A stretch of 64,000 bases of DNA. Origin: Paragordius varius. Its lineage: Eukaryota; Nematomorpha. Positions 35,519 through 48,900 of this stretch are shown here, in pieces (position 1 is the first letter of the stretch; each line of letters begins with the position of its first letter). The position numbers were made by a program, and so were the translations under genes. The notes under the pieces are model-generated. The model searched no databases and was not told the origin of the DNA. It was given only the letters and a program-made list of their open reading frames with translations. Location of the stretch: contig OZ176053.1 of assembly GCA_964247055.1 (NCBI GenBank), positions 11,718,001 through 11,782,000 on the forward strand, written 5' to 3'.

Positions 35519-36651
35519 ATATATCTTGTATTAATTTATATAAGTTAAGAATCCTAGAATCTCAAAATTTACAAATGATTTTTTATTTTTGGCGCATGAA
35601 AAATGCTGTTTGCATTCATAAAACCCATAATATAAGTAGTGCCTAATTTATCTATTTATCATAGCACATAAAAAATGTTTTTTAAAAAAAGTTGAAATGG
35701 CTTTTCTTTGATGTTGTAAATAAAATATACTTGTTTCACCAGAATGGTATTTTTTAAAGAATTCTTTTATTTTTTCGCATTTTATAAGATACAAAGACCC
35801 TATAAGAAAAATAGTTTTATATATAAAATATTTATATGAATGGAATCAGGAACATTTTAACCAAGGACGCAACCTTAAAAAGATTCATTAAACATTTTAA
35901 AAACTTTATAATTTAAAATGTATACCAGGATACGAAAAACGAAATACTTGGAGTATAAATTGATATTTGACTAAACTTTAAATATTAATGTTTTCAGAGG
36001 CTCAACTTAAAAGTTATTTAGACGGGTTTAATATGTTTATTAACACTGAGGATTTATACTGTAAATTTCATATTAAATTGCTTATATTCACTTTTTTGTG
36101 TAATTCAATCTATAAGGAGAGTTATCGTTATAGCTAAAAGTGTATCCTCGGATTCAAAATAAAGAAAATCCCATTTTAATGCACAAAATTTTTAAGAAAA
36201 ATGTTATAATCCAAAAAAACTTTGACTGATACATAAGCTTAAATAATATATAATTGATGCCTATATTAAAAACACAAATTAGTATTAACAATTTTATTAT
36301 AATATTTTTCTTAATATTAGGGAGTTTCCGGTTTTGACCGTGACTGCTTATGAAAATAATATTCATTTTTTTAGGTTATAACGTGATTTAAAATTGAAAT
36401 AAAGTAACGGTATAAAACCTTAAATAAAATAAAAATATTTTTATCTTTTCATTTGTTTCTCAAATATAATATTTTAAATTTTTAATGGCTAACATCCCTT
36501 TTAATTAAGATTATATTATCAAAATTGGGGTATTAGTTGAAAAGCTAAGGCATAAGCGGTTGTCATTTTTAACCGGTTATAACCCCAACCCCAGTAATAA
36601 TTATTGTAATAAAATTTATATCTTTTTTCATAAATATATGTGTAATTTTAG

Positions 36652-36940
36652 TCGCCATGCAAGTTCTTGAAAGCTTTTGGCATGAAAAGCAAATTACGGA
36701 ATCATCGACTGTAGTACCCAATAATTATTTCGTCAGGTCTGATCAAAATAATGATCATACTTTGGATAATAATTCATTAAAAGCAGTGTCAAACAGATTT
36801 GATTTATACAATAATTATGTTGATTACGCTAAATTTTGGCCACAAAATCCAATTATACATGTTAGACCAACTCAAATAAACAATGTCGTCATCCCCATAA
36901 CCCATTTCGGAAGGGCAAAAACAAGAAGATTTGATTATGG
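36652..36940 (+). CDS. First coding exon of titin-like gene
   Basis: Acceptor TTTTAG and donor TATGG/GTATTT, ending at phase 2. With ATG at 36657 it gives 94 residues, no known domain, with a basic end (R-A-K-T-R-R-F-D-Y-G). A preceding UTR or coding exon must exist because of the acceptor. Confidence 0.65.
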
Positions 36941-39900
36941 GTATTTTTTTTGATGTTTTTCGATCATTAGGAAAAATATATTAATTTAGGTATTATATAT
37001 TTGCAAAATATTTGGAAAAAACTGCATCTTAAGTTAACTCTTACGTCAACTTTTTATGGACTAAGTCGCAATGGTATCAAACATGTATTGTCGCTTTTTA
37101 AGTAAGTATTTTTACAAATAGTACTTAAACCCAAAAAAGAAATATATTTTTATATGATTATTTTTCGGAAAATTCCAAAAAATAATAATATTAAACAATA
37201 AATTAATAAAAACTTGATGAAAAATGGAATATCTATTAAATATTGTAATTAGCTTATTTTACCTTCGTTTTATATAAATGAAGATAAGATTGATTTTGAT
37301 TGATGAGCAAAAAACATATTTTTATCAGTGGTAAATATCCAAAAAGCCAAAACATATTTCCAAAAAATAAGATGTCAATCCAAATATTAAATCGAATGTA
37401 AACCAATAATTATAGCTCTTACGCAAATTATTTTTTATTTATGGTTAACCAATTGTAAAATGAATCGAATATTTTATTTAGATATATTTGCACTCCAATA
37501 CTCCCAAAATTGTTCGATACTGTTTAACAATCAGTAGATAATCAGAAAAATCCAAAAGATAAACAGATTTGATTCTAAAGTTTATGGTTGAAAAATAATT
37601 TAAATATGTGAAAGGGAATGTATTGTTTTTGATTTTCAAATTATTATCATATTCGTTCCCCCTTTCGATCAAAATTTAAAGTAATCTGTATAGTATGAAA
37701 TATTACTTACATAACCAAAATAACTCTTCTTTTGAACTATGTCTCTGCTTGATCTATTATTTCTTTATGTCAATTCTATTAAAAATTATATTTTAAAAAA
37801 TAAGGGTAAGTCTGGAAAAGATATATAATCTCAAAATGAATAATTCAAGTAAATATTGTAAAAAATTTGCATTTTTTTCCAAAAAGTTATTTAAAAGCAC
37901 TTGTGTAACCGACTCATGTCTCTTTATCTATATTTGCAAAAAGAATAAATATTTTTTGATGCTTATTGTAGAAAACGGATCCAAAATTATCACTCCATGG
38001 TGTCGTTAAATAATTTTGAACGGTTTGTTACGAATGTGTTTGAAGCAGAACGTGCAAATTTTTTCGAAAAATGTCGGCAACCAAAAATGGCCGGGGATCG
38101 AATTTATTTTAACAATGAATTAACTAGCGAGAATTATTGTGATGAGGAAAATTATAAAAATTATAATGGGCCTAGGATACAACCAAAAAAAATTATTCCA
38201 ATAATTAGGACATATAGTGAGTTGCGCTTGTCAAACTATTATCCTCAGCCCGAGGGTCAATGTCTTCCTAAAATAAAGAATGATGCGCATATTAAAACAA
38301 GTTTAAAAAATGGTAAATGTACAAAATTACCACGAGGTGAATCAAATAAAAATCACCATTCAATTAATCATGAGTGCAAAATAATTACCTCAGAAAATGA
38401 ATTTGTTAAATTTACGGACAGTAGTAGCACACCCATCCCAATCAATTATTCGACACCAATGGTAACCCATAAACAATTAAGAAGCAATGTTAATAATGCA
38501 TTGGAAAATGATACATGCTCATCTTCTAATGGTTACAATCTAAGTTCCTCCCTTTCGACCAAAAGTTACTACGGGAAAGAAAGAAAAATATCAAGTGAAA
38601 AGCAAGATTTTTATATACAGCGATGTGGATCGAAATATTTTGAACGGGCTGAAACGGTTCCGGAGGAATTTTTTTGCCTACCCGAATTGGAGTTAAAAAC
38701 TATTCAAAGTTCCCCAGCCGATACTGTTACGAGAAAGGATACCAATAAAAAGTATACACCACCTCAAGCAGAAAGCACTCGTATAATTCCTAATGATATG
38801 GTAACACCCAAAAATAAAAGGCAATATACCTTGATACCAATTCAAACCCTAAAAAATGAATCACATCAAATCAAACACAAGGGTGATATGATTGGATTTG
38901 TTGTAGGAGAAACCATTATCCTTAAATGTGGCTTAATTCCTTACGATTCTTACAGCAAAGTTTGGAAGGATAGCGCTGAATTAGACTCCAGTCATCATCA
39001 TATATCTGTCGAATGGTATAAAAATAATATAAAAATAAATTCACCAATTGACACCACAACGCATGAGATAAGGGGGAAAGATGGTGAAACGCGAATTCGG
39101 TATTATAATGATTGCATTATAGTATTTTTAAACAATTGTGTTACTACAATAAATCATTTCATTCCTCTTTTTAAAGCAAACTTTGCAATTAGCTGACACT
39201 TGTAGGATATGTTTGAATTTGTTAAAAGGTTTTTTAAAGCAATTACTTTAATTAAGACTAATTTATATTTAATGTCACGAGTCAAATATACGGTAAAAAC
39301 ATCAATAAAACTATTTATCCTTAAGACACTCATTGATTTTTGAAAATATTGTAGTCTTATCTTTTAAAGGATTGAAAAATTGACAAAATTTACGGCATTG
39401 ATCATTATGGATTGTATGAAAGAAGATTCGGGTGTGTATGAATGTCGAGTTGAGTTCTGCAAAGCCTCTGACGATAATCTCAAATCTAAACGAGTATACA
39501 AATGGGAAATAGACGTTCTAGGTAATGTCAAAAATTTATTTATATTCTAGCAATCATATTTTTTCAATAAAATATGATTATTGTGCTATTTAATATCAGA
39601 GATGCGGTATTATACCGAAATTTCCATTGATTTTTGTCATTAAAAGATCCTTCTTGTTGGTTCTTTAATAATTTCAATGCAAATTTAATTTTACAAAAGT
39701 TATTCTAATTTTGGAATTCCAATGTAAGAATTTTGGTAAATAAAAAACTTATTTGTTAGTATATTGGTAATTTTATTTTATATTTTATATGCAGATGTAA
39801 AACCTAATATGATGGAGAAACGGTAATTTATTTTTATATTAAATGGTTTAAGTGTTTGCGGGTTAGGTTTGCCCGCATATGAATTGCCATTATGACCGTG

Positions 39901-42900
39901 ATTGTAAACTATTTCATAAGTAACCAGTCAACAAATTAAAACATATGTTTAGCATTATAATAATAAAATGAAAAAATTAAATTCTATGTAAATTTTATCA
40001 AAATCATTAGAAAAAATTATGATAATTTCATATTGAAGACTGGTTATGACCGTGATTGAAACGGTTAGAATTTTTGCTGGTCACCTAACCCTAAATCTGA
40101 TATTGGTATAAAAAATAATTAGATTTTGCTCTGTACTTGATATTCTTGACCCATTTTTACATCTTTCTGGAATGATTTTTTTGTATCACGAAATTATCTT
40201 TAGGCTGATTTTTAACTTTGCTGGACTAATTATATAAACTTGTATTTGTTTGTTTTGAATTAGCTCTTTGTAATTTTTTGTGCGGTTCAATGTTTGCAAA
40301 TTATTTAAATATTATACACCTAATATTCTTTATTTGCATAATTTTTGAGATTCAATCATATTATGCTGCTTTAATTTTTTTTAACTATCAATCATTGTTG
40401 TTTTGGAAGTAAAGGTTTCGGACTCTCTATAAAAAAATTTGAGCGAATCCACTTAAGTTAAATAAAAATTTCAAAAAGCCATACAAATTAATTAAAATGA
40501 ATATAATTTGGATATAATTATTTTTTCTTTTCCATGTTATATATTTCCTAAAAGTACTAAAAAACTTGGTAATTAAGATCAATCCGCTAAAATATCCGTG
40601 AAAACATAATGTCCATAATACAATAACGTTATTGTATAAACCCACATATTACCCTTAAATATTTATTTTAACACCATTATATTTATAAAAGAAGGGCCTA
40701 ATCAAATTTTCTGATTATAAAATCCTAATGAAAAAGCATATTTAAATTGGTAACGGAGTGAATTGTTGTTGAGAGTATAGTATACTCCTAAATTTTAAAG
40801 TTAGGTATTTTAAATATTTGTAATCAGAGGTAATATGAAAGGCCGCGTTTAAATGTATTTTAGCATTGAAAAATATATTGTTCAATGATAATCATTAAAA
40901 ACTTTGATTTTTAGACCTTTATTTTGTGAAAAAAATCACGAAATACACATTAAATTGTGTGTAAGCACTTACCTATATTCCATTTTATTACACCTAATTA
41001 ATTTAAGAGTTTAATTTAAAAGGTTTAGAATACCACTTAGTATAGATGTTAAAGAATTCGTTGAAAGCTTTTATTAAAGCTTCCTTGTGATTTTTATTAA
41101 ATTTTTATTCATTTATCATTTAAAACCATTGATATTCAGAGTGATACATAATAATAAGAAAAAGACAGCTTTAAACCCCACTACAAGAAATATTCCAACC
41201 TTGTGGAACTGCCAAAATTCTGAAAATGGTAAACAAGAAAATCAACAAGGTGACTCTATAGAACCCTGTTATCTTCACCAACAGAAAACAATTAAAGTTA
41301 TGTTTGAGAGTCACGCAAATACATATGAAGTGGAATGGTGTCATAATTTAGAACAAATAATTGAAGGTAAATGCGCTGTTTTGAACTTTTGATAACCTAT
41401 TTTTTGTGTGAAAATTCTTTATATATATTTCCCCTTTAATAAATATTTATATCAATTTTAATGTGCACCTTTAATATTTTTTTTCGATAAATTAAGATGA
41501 AAGAACTCACATCCTAGTAACTGATACCTATACCGCCATAATGATTGATTCGCTAACGAAGCAAGATGCTGGGATTTATACTTGTAAAGTTACAAATGAA
41601 TATGGATCAGCTTATGAATCCAGACTATTAACAATACAAAATGGTATTTAGTGCTAATGTTTAAATACCAAATAACCTTAATTCCATATTTTATTGGAAA
41701 AATTTTACCAAATTTGGTTCGTTTTGTTAATAGGTAACAAAGATAATCGGATTCAATAAGTATTTTTAGAGGGGAAAGGCAGATCTAAATAAAGATTAAT
41801 TCTAAGTTGAAATAATGTTTTCAATAATACTAACTTTTACAGTAACTGATATGAAATAAAGAAAGCTATTATTGAAACCGTTATTTAGATCAAATCTAGA
41901 AAACCAAATAAATGTATATTTTCTCCTTTTGAGGACTTAATGCCATTTATCAAAATATGATTTATGCAATATAATTTTAATTTTTTGGGAGTTCACCGTT
42001 TTACCTTTTAAAATTAGCTTTACTGTAATATTTAAATTATTTTTGAAGAAGCTACTTATTGATAATGTAACAATATAATCGGGCTGTAAACGATAAAAGG
42101 ACAGAAAACACAATCTGATCTAATAAACTATCAAAATTATAAAATGCATGACTTTGGAATCGATCATCGTCAAAAACCTCTTTGAAGAAGTGGTCATGGA
42201 ACCAAAACCTGATCACTGAATTAAGTAATTTGATTGTCGGTTCTATTCCCTGAAGTTTAAGATTGCAAATCAATATTTTGAGTGGGGTAAAAAAAAATGT
42301 TTATTTTTAATGGCGTATTTACAAAATTTTCAATTAAAATGTACATTCAGAAGCTTTTTTTAATTAAATAAAATGGCACATATTAAGTTCCGTTGTATTA
42401 TTTAAAAATTATATAATATCCTCCTAAACCTTTTTAGAGCATTTAAAAAATGGATCAAATTTTAAATATCAATATATAAAAAATAGATATTTGGCTTTCA
42501 AATGCCTTGCTATCCATATTTACTGCAAAAAGATAGTTTGTGCCGCCATCACTTAGACCTGTATTTTGATAATACTTTAAATTAGCTGTTTCAACTGTCA
42601 TACGACAACCATATGGCACAAGGCGTAGTATCTTAGGGACTTTGCGGGCAGCATCTTTATTCATATTTCAACGATCTTTTGAAAAATCTATGAGAGCATG
42701 TATAAAAAATTTATAATTCAGTGAAAAGTGTTTAAAATGCATGCATGATAAAATTTGTTCCATATCCTTTAGAAGTTGGGTTTCATCAACATTTTTAGTT
42801 AAGAATCAGCTATAGCATTATCGAAAAAAATTATTCTAATTTTAACTTTAAAAAAAATACTGGTAATGTGCCCTATTTTCCTTTTTTATAGAAAATATTC

Positions 42901-45900
42901 GCCGTATATTCCCAAGTTATTATTTGGTCTAATTATAAATAAATATACTTATCCGTTAAATTACACATTATCAGTTTTAATGGGTGTATACTGTGCTCTC
43001 ATCAAAAAATAATAAAAATGACATAAATCTAATCCTAAGATTGCTTATTTACGGTTACCTATCATTGTATTTTATTGAAAACTTTTTCTTACTTTGAGTA
43101 TTTAAACGTACTTTCAATCTAATGTTTTCCTCTAATTTATATAATTTATATAACCTTGGATAATTTGGTAAAACCCCTTTGACTTAGTATAGATTTTGCC
43201 CATCTTTCAGATAAATATGAATGCCGTGTTAGAAAAACCGAATGAACCATAAGTCAAGCCATTTTCTAACATCTTTGAAATTCGTGCAGTGCTGCTCGGT
43301 GAGGGTGTACCCCATTGATGGGAAGTTGTATAAGTCAGATGGGGCCAGGTTATAATAGTTTAGAGGGTGCAAAGGAGTTTTTTTATCAAAGCGATAAGGT
43401 GTCCTTCACTCGTTTTTACTATAAGAGTGTTATGTAGCACAATCACTTTGACATGTCTTCTGTTCAATTCTCCATTTTTGATTAATGCACATGGTTTAAA
43501 TCAATCATTTTAGCGATAGCGTTGTGCATTAACGGTTTTCTCGGTTTTTAAAAGTTGCTAATACACAATTTGGCATTGGCGTCGATGGACCGGCTTATAA
43601 AAGTGAAAGCCACAATTTCTCGCTTTGGATGTAAATGTGTTCACTTCTCCTCACTCGTCCTAAAGGCAAAAATGATTTCTTTTCGTAACGATGAAACAGG
43701 ATTTCACATATGTATTTTTCATGTATTTCTTGTTTTTTGTGATAAATGTAATGCTTCTGCTAGGTTGCGTTTATGTCGAATCCTCATCCAAAAGCTTTTG
43801 CACTGTAGCATCTTCGGAGTTGTGTGGTTTACCCGAGCGCCCACACTCTTTAGCCTGAAATCTATTTTGACACTATGTTTCATATGTGTAATCGATAGAG
43901 CACCATATGTTTCTGCCAAATGCAATAACTTTCAACATCCTATATCATTGGCACGCAATTCGATATGATAATTAAAATTATTAAAAAACTCTACCTTTTG
44001 GTAGCGTGTTTGTCGTTTAATGTTAGATGAACAAAATGGGTTTCATTAAATTAATCGACTGCGTACTTTTCACTGTTTTCTTAGTTAACCCTTAATCGCT
44101 TGTGACTACTCCTGAGATGATTTTAAAATATTTAATAGTTTTAGAAATTTATTGCATCCGCAAAAATACAAACCGCATATCAAATAACTTATGAAGATCA
44201 CCTTAAAATGTCATAAAATATTTGTTGCTAATGTTTGCAAATAAAACATTTGTGAAGGCTTTTACTCATGATAAATGATAAACAAAACTCATCAATCATC
44301 ATATCATACCTCTTTAGGATATATCTTAAAAGGAAATAATGAAATTTAATGTTTGCTGTGAAGAACTCTGACAAACTAAATACCACAATATTTTTATAAG
44401 AAAATACTTACGGTAGTGTATGATAAAAAACAGCAAATTAATTAAATTTAACATTTTTTTTCTTATCCTTTAACATTAATTTTGTTATAGAATTATGGCA
44501 AACTTTCTTATATACAATATGCTACTGTATATAGGAGTCTACAGCATTCTTTAATGCGTATAGTCATTAAAAACATTTATATTTGCTGGCTACCTTTTGC
44601 TTCTCTTACAAAGGACAAAATTAGGCTGAAAAATAGGATAGAAATGGTTTTATCTTGCCTGACACACATCTAATTTTCATGAAAATTTTTGATACATTAT
44701 TTACTTAATTTTACCATTTTTTTCTCTTAATATATATAAATAAAATTTTTAATTACAAGAATGTAAATTGGGTAAGAGATAGTCGAATATTGCGAATGCT
44801 TAGCTTTTTATCATCACATACTGAGTCAACAGATCGATTTGCGGAATCAAAAAGGTGTGCAAATAATTCCAATTTTGAGAAATCGCATAACCGCCGAAAA
44901 TTTCGTTATAAAAAGTTGGAATCTGCTCTAAATAAGAATAAAATTATGAAATCAAAGGATTTACAAAATGAAATCGGTACATTTGGAGAAGACAAATCAT
45001 TAATATCAATGAAACAATATGCAAGTCGTGAGAAAAACACGGAGAACTCGCTACCACCTAATGAACAACATTCTGACACTTCAACCATAAAAGCTAAATG
45101 GCAAAATTTCCTAGGTTTGGATTCTGTCACAAATGACATGTCCAAAACATCGTTTGAAAATGAAAATCTTATTATGCGTTGGTTAAAAAATCAACAAAAC
45201 AACACATATTATCATAAAAACAATAAAAACAGTAAAAGTTATAAAATTGTTCCAGATGCCGCAAATATGGAGATGCCTTCCACATGGCTCTACGGCCGAA
45301 TATCATATGAAAATTCTAATTTTTTATTGTATCCCGATTGTCTCATAAAATCGGGTATATAAAATTGCGAAAATTATTTAGTACTTTTAATTTATTACCA
45401 TTTACTGTTTCAATTTTGAAATTTAGCATTCAAATAGAGATATATTTCCAATTTCATTTAAATATCCTATTTTTATGCATATGACAAAACATTGTATTTT
45501 TTTAGCCCACGTTAGATTTTAAACCATACTTACGTTTTTTAATCCATCCAACATTTATATTTATTTTTTAATTTATAATTTTTTCTCCCATTTAAATTCC
45601 ATATTAATTAAGATGATCAGGATATTCGGTATTTTGGCTAATATACATTTACTATTTCCTCTTTGTATACCTTCTACCCCTTAAGCAATTTTAAAATTAT
45701 ACATCTTTAATTCTTAAAATACAGACCATTTTTTCATGCTCTTTCTGTATTCTACTGAAGTAAAATTGAGGGATTTTCAGAAATGGCAGTCAAAAAAGTC
45801 AAAATTTGTTGGTATAATGAGTTATCGGAAATGTGGATAAATGCGTCAACATTTGACGATATTTTAATAATTTAACGTTGCTAGGACCAAGGGGCTTTTA

Positions 45901-48900
45901 TTTTTCCAAGTATATGCTAGAAATTTGGCACCAGAAAAAATAGGGGTGTCATACTAAAGTAGCCCACCGCAAATGATTCCTATGCCACTTACCACACTCT
46001 AAATAATAATTTAACAGTTTAATCTTGACATTTCTAATTATTGTTCATAAATTTATTTTATACATACAGATGAAACTGATAGCCCAACTCCCCCACCTGT
46101 ATATCAACGAATTAAACCAAAGTTTTCCAAACATTTTATGTCGTCATGGAAAAATACTGGACATTCTGTCGTCGGTTCGAATGGGGCGGCAAAGAATATA
46201 AAAGGAGAACAAATAGATGAATGTGGAGATTGGATTAATATTAAAATTGGACATGACTTGCACCTAGAGGCTAAGATCTCTGCTATCGATATTGAATCTG
46301 GAAATATCGTAAATATGGCTAATATAGCAAACCCTAAACCCGACAATCAAAACTTTTATCCGTTCCGTTATGAATGGTACAGAAATGGACAACTCACTAT
46401 GATAGGTTTGTTTTATCTTTGGAATTGATTTCCCCTATAAATAAATGTAATTGATAGAAGAATATCATGAAATATTATTTTGATATGTTTAATTATTTTG
46501 GCCTTTATAATTGTGTCTGATTCTTTAGAAGCTTTACCAATTACCGTACTTTGCCACGCCGGTATTATCGTGGTTGAAGCCAAAAATGTAAATCAATTAG
46601 TCAACGGGACCTATAAATGTCGGGTTTGGAATGAATTTGGAGAGGATTATTCAGTTTTTGTTGTAAACTGTTTGGATCAACCAGGTTAGGGCTTAGAAAA
46701 TATAAAATCCCATTTTAATTATGGTATTCATATAATAAAAATCAAGTATTTTGTATACAGATGGTCGCATTTAAATTTTTAAGCCTTATCTTAGCAGATC
46801 TAAATTGTTATAATTTGAATAACGAAGGAAATCGGTGTGGCCCTGAGATGCTGTCACAGGGGCTTTTTAAATATGATTGTTAATAATGCAAAGTATTTTT
46901 ATTACGTCTCCTATGCATAAATGACTGATAGATAACAGCCCTATAATAGAAATCTAATCTCTGGCACAATAAATATATACTACTGATGTTATGATCATTA
47001 TCTATTTTATAAGTTTTTAAAAATAAAAAACCGGGTCAAGATATATATCCTATCAACTTTTTGGTCTAGTTTATTAAGTGAGACTATCCTGACGACTAAA
47101 ATTATATTAAATAAATATAAAATGCTGCATCCATCGCAAAAATTTATTAATCTTGTTTCATCTGTCAAAAACCTTTCCTATATAACAAATTCAATATAAA
47201 AATTTTATAAATTTGCAATCATTTTAAACATATAAATATATGGCATTTGTGAGGGCATTAACATTTAAGCCCAGTTGGTTTTGGATGAATTCAATATAAA
47301 AAAAATTCTATCAATCTGCTCAAAAATCCGCATTTTTATGCAGTCTATTCATATTAGTTATATAAATAAATCAAAATTGTAGTGATAAGTTTGTTTCCCA
47401 AAAAATAAAAGATGCATTCATTATACTTTCAAAGAAATATATAATCTAAATCAACATACTTGGGGTTTATCTGGTTTACGTCTGTATATGCTAAGTTTTA
47501 AATAAACACTACATATTTATTATAAGTAATATTTTGTCTATTAACTGAAAATTATTTTGATAATATTTTTTTATATATATAATAAATTAATTATTGGATT
47601 TTAATATTTTTTTACATAGGGTTGATTTCGTTATTAATTTTTGTAATAATAAATAAGGTTCGATACGAATAAAAAATTGGAAACGAAAGCTTTAAGGCAT
47701 CTGTTTAAACGCGCAAAAGCTTCTCTGTAATGTTAAACACACGAAAAAAAAATTTAGAACATCATAACTGCTGAACCTAAATCACTATTAACAGTATACA
47801 TCCTATATCGTATATATTTTATATAAATTATAATCAAATTATATAACTTCTTCCTTAAAATCATTTTTTGTCTAAATGTTTGTTGATGAATGCTATAATT
47901 TAACATTTTTTGATTTTTTAAAATCTTTATTGCTACAAACTAATCACCAATCAACATTATACCAATATATATATACACCTTATAAATATCATGGATTTAA
48001 ACATCAATTCCAACAAAGGGTAAATTTAATTATTGTTGGAAGATTTGTTTAAAAGAGGGGTGTTCATCACAAATGGTTTCGAGGGTCACATTTTTGAGTT
48101 AGAAACCCAACGGATTGTATTTGAAATATATATGGGCATTAATAAATGTTTTAATAGATTTTAAACATATAATTATAAAAACACAATATAACATTATTTT
48201 CTAGTTCGTTGCCTATTTATAAACTTATTCAGAAAATTTCTTTAAGAAATATCAATTTTACTATGATTTTGCTAGCATATTTTTGCAAATTATGGATTCA
48301 AATGGCGGGAAAGGGTGTTTCACACCCTTGGTTTAATAGCTATTATTACCGTTGAAGCGGTATCACATTGGATATTTGATAGACGGACACTGCATGTTAA
48401 AAATAAAAAAACGGCCAAGCAAACCTTTAAGACTTTTGACACCTTAATCATATATCTATTAAAAAAAGTTTTAAATGATGAACAAATAATTTGAATTTAT
48501 ATAATATGTTAAATTTGATTATTTTGTCATTTTCTGGTAACGACTTCCATTTGTTCCGTTAGTGTGAGCCATAGAATATTAGTATTGAAAATTTTTATTT
48601 TTCAAAAATATTAATTTAGGGAATGTTTTAGCTCGATTTGGCATATAGCAATATTAAGTTGGACCATTGTTAAATTGAAATTACTTTTTTATTGGTGCAT
48701 CTCCAAATATATTATGTCTGTATGCGTTGGAAATCCCCCTTTACAACATTATTAAATATTAAAATTGTGAGAATTACGCATTGTATTTATGAAATTTATT
48801 AAAAAAAATATTTTTTCGATAAAGACTTTACTATAAAAGTCGAAAATTAAAATATATATTTTTTATATTTGTACGCATTTCAGCTTAATTTTTTAATAAA

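Larger units (their letters stand above)
31600..36651. other. Divergent intergenic region
   Basis: Five kilobases between the start of the minus-strand ELM2-SANT gene and the first coding exon of the plus-strand titin-like gene. It should hold both promoters and any 5' UTR exons, but I could not identify a core promoter in such AT-rich sequence. It contains a hAT-type MITE, the ACCATTTACA MITE and a 42-base (AT)n run. Confidence 0.6.
41644..44778. other. Intron with mariner remnant and unidentified frames
   Basis: A 3.1 kb intron of the titin-like gene. It holds minus-strand coding-like pieces at 42052-42664, a mariner remnant and a palindromic MITE. The next host exon starts at 44779. Confidence 0.5.

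Noticed and set aside
43555-43968. 137-codon plus-strand frame
   Set aside because: It is antisense to the mariner remnant read on the minus strand.
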